Source: Clostridium sp. (lineage in GTDB: Bacteria; Bacillota; Clostridia; Clostridiales; Clostridiaceae). Taken from it: a stretch of DNA of 9,605 nucleotides. The DNA is taken from the NCBI GenBank assembly GCA_012511315.1, contig JAAZGI010000124.1:1-9605 (forward strand), given 5' to 3'. The notes under the pieces are model-generated. The model worked only from the letters and a program-made list of their open reading frames with translations. It was not told the DNA's origin and made no database searches. The position numbers and the translations under genes are program-made. Of this stretch, positions 6,914 to 9,605 are shown piece after piece. Each line of letters opens with the position of its first letter. Positions within the stretch are counted from its first letter, which is position 1.

Positions 6914-7786
6914 ATGGAAGGTATTATTATCAAGGGAGTAGGCGGTTTATATTACGTCAAAGAAGATGGCGGGCATGGCATAACACCCTGCCGAGCTCGA
7001 GGTAAATTTCGCTTAACAGGATCTCCTTTGCCTGGAGATCATGTGGTTTATAAACCAGACGTTCCAGAGGGAATTATCAATGAAATAAAACCACGACGCA
7101 ATGAGTTAGTCCGTCCAGCCATCGCTAACGTAACGCAAGCTTTTCTGGTGTTTGCCTTAGCCGAACCTGATATTAACTGGACACTCTTAGATCATTTCCT
7201 GCTTGTTATGGAACAAAAAGAGATTCGTCCCGTTATATTCTTTAACAAAAAAGACTTAGCTTCCGATGAGTTACTAACAAAAGCCAAGACATATTATGAG
7301 GGCACTGGCTATGAGGCTTTATTTATTAGCGCCACATCAGAGGCAGTGGTTGACTTGATACTTCCACGTTTAGATCAAGAAGTCACTGTACTGTGTGGTC
7401 CCTCGGGATCGGGTAAGTCAACACTTTTGAATCAGTTGCTGGGGGAGGAAAGGATGGAAACGGGTGTTGTGTCTGTTAAAATCAAGCGTGGGAAACATAC
7501 CACAAGGCATACGGAATTAGTCCGAATGGGGGGAGGCTTTTTAGCTGATACTCCAGGCTTTTCAAATATTGAACCCAAAGGGATTGAATATCGAGACTTA
7601 AAGGATTTATTCCCTGAATTTCGCAAGTTAGAGGGGACCTGCCGTTTTAATGGCTGTCTTCACGATCAAGAACCAGGTTGCGCCGTCAAGGATGAAGTGG
7701 GTAAGAGTATAACCCCTCATCGTTATGATTACTATCAATATATGTTAAAAAGACTTAGGGAGGAAGACAAATACAAATGGGATTAA
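6914..7786 (+). CDS. rsgA: Ribosome small-subunit-dependent GTPase RsgA (CpgA)
   Basis: RsgA is a circularly permuted GTPase that checks late 30S assembly. The protein has 290 residues. An N-terminal OB fold (1-65, CRARGKFR at 26-33) precedes the permuted G domain: NKKD (G4, 111-114), ISATS (G5, 138-142), GPSGSGKST (G1, 162-170), the switch region RGKHTTRHTEL (192-202) and DTPG (G3, 212-215). The C-terminal zinc site is C243, C248, H250 and C256 (CX4CXHX5C). All key residues are present. GGAGG at 6904-6908 lies 5 nt before the ATG at 6914; the ATG at 6910 is out of frame. The family member CpgA is a known PrkC substrate in B. subtilis, in keeping with the neighbouring kinase. The end overlaps rpe by 10 nt. 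A strong terminator just upstream makes its transcription source unclear. Confidence 0.96.
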   Translation: MEGIIIKGVGGLYYVKEDGGHGITPCRARGKFRLTGSPLPGDHVVYKPDVPEGIINEIKPRRNELVRPAIANVTQAFLVFALAEPDINWTLLDHFLLVMEQKEIRPVIFFNKKDLASDELLTKAKTYYEGTGYEALFISATSEAVVDLILPRLDQEVTVLCGPSGSGKSTLLNQLLGEERMETGVVSVKIKRGKHTTRHTELVRMGGGFLADTPGFSNIEPKGIEYRDLKDLFPEFRKLEGTCRFNGCLHDQEPGCAVKDEVGKSITPHRYDYYQYMLKRLREEDKYKWD

Positions 7787-8430
7787 TAGCACCTTCAATT
7801 TTATCAGCGGATTTTGCCGCACTGGGAGCAGATATCAAGGCCATTGATGAGGGCGGAGCGGATTGGATCCACGTTGACGTGATGGATGGCAGTTATGTGC
7901 CGAATATTAGTATTGGACCCATGGTTATGAAAGCCATTCGCCCCTACACCAAGCGTCCCTTTGATGTTCATTTAATGATTGTAAATCCGGAGAAGTACTT
8001 TGAGGAGTTTGCCAAAGCTGGAGCGGACATGATTTCATTTCACTGGGAGGCGGTGACTCATGTGGACCGAGCCGTTGCCATGGTCAAGGAACTAGGAGTT
8101 AAGGTTGGAATTACCTTGAATCCAGCAACTCCGGTGGCTGTCTTGGAAGAAATTCTACCAAGTCTTGATTATGTGCTTTTAATGAGCGTGAACCCAGGTT
8201 TTGGGGGCCAAAAGTTTATTCCTTATGCTGAAGAAAAGATTGGCAAGCTACGTGCCATGGCAGACCGAGTAAATCCAGAGCTCATTATTCAGGTGGATGG
8301 CGGGGTAGATGCTACAAACATCCGAATGTTAGCAGATGCTGGGGCAGACTGTTTTGTGGCAGGATCGGCAGTCTTTAAAAACCGAGCCATGGCTGAGAAT
8401 ATTAAAACATTAAAGGGTCAGTTGAATTGA
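7777..8430 (+). CDS. rpe: Ribulose-phosphate 3-epimerase
   Basis: Rpe interconverts D-ribulose 5-phosphate and D-xylulose 5-phosphate in the pentose phosphate pathway. It is a 217-residue TIM barrel of normal length. It begins IAPSILSADF (4-13; S10 binds substrate). The metal and catalytic residues are H32 and D34 in HVDVMDG, H65 in DVHLMI and D174 in VDGGV. MSVNPGFGGQKF (136-147) is the phosphate-side loop and VAGSAVF (194-200) closes the barrel. The ATG at 7777 lies inside the end of rsgA (10-nt overlap). The Shine-Dalgarno GGGAGG at 7758-7763 is 13 nt away, a little far, though AGGAAG gives about 10 nt. Its stop overlaps the thiN start. Co-expression with rsgA and thiN is expected. Confidence 0.97.
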   Translation: MGLIAPSILSADFAALGADIKAIDEGGADWIHVDVMDGSYVPNISIGPMVMKAIRPYTKRPFDVHLMIVNPEKYFEEFAKAGADMISFHWEAVTHVDRAVAMVKELGVKVGITLNPATPVAVLEEILPSLDYVLLMSVNPGFGGQKFIPYAEEKIGKLRAMADRVNPELIIQVDGGVDATNIRMLADAGADCFVAGSAVFKNRAMAENIKTLKGQLN

Positions 8431-9062
8431 AAGCATTAATTGTTACGGGAGGATCTGCACCTTCCCGTGAGCTTTTAGATCAAGTAATCGGTGGGGGAGT
8501 GGATTTGATTATAGCCGCTGACTCAGGAGCCGGCGTGCTCTTAAACGAAGGTATTCCATTTGATTTAGCCTTAGGTGATTTTGATTCGTTAAAGCCAGAG
8601 CTGCTAGAGGGCATGAAAAAAGACCAAGAGGTGATTACCTACAAGGTCAATAAGGATTTCACGGATACGGAAGCAGCCTTGCATGAAGCTGTGACCCGAG
8701 GAGCCAAAGAAGTGATTATTCTTGGCGGCACCGGCACGAGATTAGATCATTTGTTGGCCAATATAGGACTATTGCTCCAGGGTTTAAAGATGGGCGTCAA
8801 AGTTTCTTTGCTGGATGATCACAATCATGCCTTTCTCACAGATGGTCCCTGCAGCTTAGAGCCTCGCACAGGCTGGTATCTATCCTTTTTACCCTTAGGG
8901 GGCAAGGTGTCCAACTTTACTCTAACAGGCGTTAAATACCCCTTAAAAGCTCATGAGCTGACCCTTGGTTCAACCCTAACGGTTTCCAATGAGTTTACCC
9001 ACGAGATTGCTCGAATTGATTTCCAAGAAGGGGTTGTTTTGGTTATCATTAGCCGAGATTAA
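8427..9062 (+). CDS. thiN: Thiamine pyrophosphokinase
   Basis: ThiN transfers diphosphate from ATP to thiamine, making thiamine diphosphate. It has 211 residues, a full family length. Motifs: AADSGA (30-35), LGDFDS (49-54), NKDFTDTEAAL (75-85; the DxTD substrate motif), GGTGTRLDHLLANI (100-113), FLPLGGKVS (154-162), TLTGVKYPL (165-173) and SNEF (187-190). The start is TTG at 8427, overlapping the rpe TGA as TTGA. The site aaaggg (8412-8417) is 9 nt upstream, and no ATG is better placed. No TPP riboswitch is visible, so control is probably that of the rsgA-rpe unit. After the TAA the same frame stays open for another 32 codons (see the small frame entered next), but the protein is complete without it. 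Confidence 0.95.
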   Translation: MKALIVTGGSAPSRELLDQVIGGGVDLIIAADSGAGVLLNEGIPFDLALGDFDSLKPELLEGMKKDQEVITYKVNKDFTDTEAALHEAVTRGAKEVIILGGTGTRLDHLLANIGLLLQGLKMGVKVSLLDDHNHAFLTDGPCSLEPRTGWYLSFLPLGGKVSNFTLTGVKYPLKAHELTLGSTLTVSNEFTHEIARIDFQEGVVLVIISRD

Positions 9063-9080
9063 GAGAAGGGATTGAAGCTC

Positions 9081-9161
9081 TTGAGTAAAACGGTCACTAA
9101 TAGAACACTTCAAGACTTAATCAAACCACAACGTTTAAACATTACAGGATTAGTTTGTTGA
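9081..9161 (+). CDS. Possible 26-residue peptide after thiN (doubtful)
   Basis: A TTG at 9081 opens a 26-codon frame ending at TGA 9159-9161. GAAGGG (9065-9070) is about 10 nt upstream, and a second in-frame TTG at 9072 would give 29 codons. The peptide begins MSKTVTNRTL and ends NITGLVC. It lies between thiN and the operon terminator, the place and the length (26 residues) of spoVM in Bacillus, but the sequence shows none of the SpoVM pattern (MKFYTIKLPKFLGG). I do not recognise it. It may be chance open frame in a 3' untranslated region. Confidence 0.2.
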   Translation: MSKTVTNRTLQDLIKPQRLNITGLVC

Positions 9162-9183
9162 ACCTTGGACGTTATAATATTGG

Positions 9184-9214
9184 GTGCTGGTAATTTATTA
9201 CCAGTACTTTTTTT
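9184..9214 (+). terminator. Intrinsic terminator of the rsgA-rpe-thiN unit
   Basis: gtgctggtaa (9184-9193) and ttaccagtac (9198-9207) form a 10-bp stem with one G-T pair around the loop ttta, followed by seven T (9208-9214). There is no T-run on the other strand, so it acts on + strand transcripts. It lies 122 nt after the thiN stop. Confidence 0.92.
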
Positions 9215-9453
9215 GTGCAGAAAATATGTGGCAAGGGACTTAGTTCAGATAATGGGTTAGAAGTAAATTTTTCGAGACTATAAAAGCATATTAGCACCGG
9301 ACAAATTATATAAGAAATTCGAGGTGAGTTTGTTTTAAAGTTGAATGTTGAACTGAAAGTTTTTAAAAAAGAGCAAACAAAAAGAGCAAAGCAAAATAAC
9401 AGATAAAGTAAATAACAGATAAAGTAAATAACAGTGAAAAGCAAATAACAGAG
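9215..9453. other. A-rich non-coding region between convergent units
   Basis: No supported gene on either strand. The + strand becomes steadily A-rich from about 9360. It carries gagcaaa twice (9371-9377 and 9384-9390) and the 16-bp repeat entered separately. No promoter with both hexamers at proper spacing was seen. The region lies between the thiN terminator and the two terminators that read from rpmB. Confidence 0.6.
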
Positions 9454-9458
9454 AAAAA
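9394..9458. repeat. Tandem 16-bp repeat, two exact and two diverged copies
   Basis: AAATAACAGATAAAGT occurs exactly at 9394-9409 and 9410-9425. A diverged 17-nt copy (9426-9442) and a copy keeping only AAATAACAGA at its start (9443-9458) follow directly. The core AAATAACAG is kept in all four. The unit is not a multiple of three and the + strand copies contain TAA stops, which argues against coding. It is a short minisatellite-like array; I see no evidence for CRISPR. Confidence 0.85.
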
Positions 9459-9484
9459 AAAAAGCTCTTAAAAGATGAGCTTTT
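9454..9484 (-). terminator. Second minus-strand terminator downstream of rpmB
   Basis: Read on the minus strand, aaaagctc (9484-9477) and gagctttt (9467-9460) form an 8-bp stem with a 9-nt loop, followed by an unbroken T-run to 9454. It lies about 55 nt beyond the first rpmB terminator and probably acts as a backup. No gene fits in the gap. Confidence 0.7.
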
Positions 9485-9526
9485 GAAAAATTATAATAAT
9501 CTGAAAAAATGCAGTGAAACAAAAAG

Positions 9527-9565
9527 CAAAAAAACAAAAAGGCCGGAATCAGCATTCTGGCCTTT
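9527..9565 (-). terminator. Intrinsic terminator of rpmB
   Basis: On the minus strand, ggccagaat (9562-9554) and attccggcc (9549-9541) pair over 9 bp with one G-T, loop gctg, with outer aaa/ttt pairs. A T-rich tail (tttttgttttttt) follows toward 9527. It begins about 5 nt after the rpmB stop. Confidence 0.9.
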
Positions 9566-9569
9566 GTCA

Positions 9570-9605
9570 TTATATTGCTCTTTCAACTTTACCGGATCTT
9601 AGGCA
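9570..9605 (-). CDS. rpmB: 50S ribosomal protein L28, last codons (rest outside window)
   Basis: Read on the minus strand from the right edge, the sequence encodes CLRSGKVERAI followed by TAA (9572-9570). This matches the C-terminus of bacterial L28 (SGKVERV in Bacillus; Cys-containing CLRSGK in many other bacteria). Only 11 residues are visible of about 62. rpmB convergent to the thiN end is the conserved arrangement in Firmicutes, which supports the call. A terminator follows at once. Confidence 0.82.
   Translation of the reverse strand, partial: CLRSGKVERAI

Noticed and set aside
8340..8430. TPP riboswitch for thiN
   Set aside because: thiN starts inside the end of rpe with no untranslated leader, and no thi-box sequence was seen.
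9173..9178. TATAAT just before the thiN terminator, as a promoter
   Set aside because: No -35 at 16-18 nt (nearest TTGAAC is 9 nt away), no TGn extension, and a transcript from it would enter the terminator at once.
9394..9458. CRISPR array
   Set aside because: The copies are directly adjacent with no spacers and the unit is only 16 nt.
9172..9570. 132-codon minus-strand frame, very Phe/Leu/Cys-rich, starting at the rpmB stop
   Set aside because: It runs through both rpmB terminators, the 16-bp repeat and the opposing thiN terminator. Its hydrophobic composition follows from T-rich DNA, and it has no ribosome binding site.

Overview
The window reads as a chromosomal stretch from a low-to-mid GC Gram-positive bacterium, most likely a member of the Clostridia. 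Three things suggest this: the gene order fmt / YugP-type zinc peptidase / rsmB / rlmN / PP2C phosphatase / PASTA kinase / rsgA / rpe / thiN with convergent rpmB; strong GGAGG-type ribosome binding sites with frequent TTG starts; and the Cys-containing C-terminus of ribosomal protein L28. I would not name a genus. Nothing here looks like a mobile element, CRISPR array, phage or defence system.

Layout. Positions 1-2556 hold the end of one transcription unit: the 3' half of fmt, a membrane zinc metallopeptidase (yugP family) and rsmB. They are packed with a 2-nt gap and a 1-nt overlap. Positions 2557-2901 are non-coding; they hold a long terminator-like hairpin and then an extended -10 promoter. 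Positions 2902-6864 carry rlmN, stp (PP2C phosphatase) and prkC (PASTA Ser/Thr kinase), with overlapping ends. A strong intrinsic terminator (6872-6896) follows prkC, only about 8 nt before the Shine-Dalgarno of rsgA. Positions 6914-9062 carry rsgA, rpe and thiN, again overlapping, and a perfect 10-bp terminator lies at 9184-9214. Positions 9215-9569 are A-rich and non-coding, with a 16-bp tandem repeat and two minus-strand terminators belonging to rpmB, whose last codons enter from the right edge.

How the genes fit together. This is the conserved translation and cell-envelope signalling cluster. Fmt formylates initiator tRNA, RsmB methylates 16S rRNA, RlmN methylates 23S rRNA and some tRNAs, and RsgA matures the 30S subunit. 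PrkC and Stp form a reversible Ser/Thr phosphorylation pair that senses cell-wall material. Rpe and ThiN are metabolic enzymes (pentose phosphate pathway and thiamine diphosphate synthesis) that travel with rsgA.

The points worth a second look are regulatory or architectural: the terminator squeezed between prkC and rsgA; the KPEDT-repeat linker and extra C-terminal module of the kinase; a 26-codon reading frame at the place where Bacillus carries spoVM; and the 16-bp repeat between the convergent ends. I found no convincing undescribed system.
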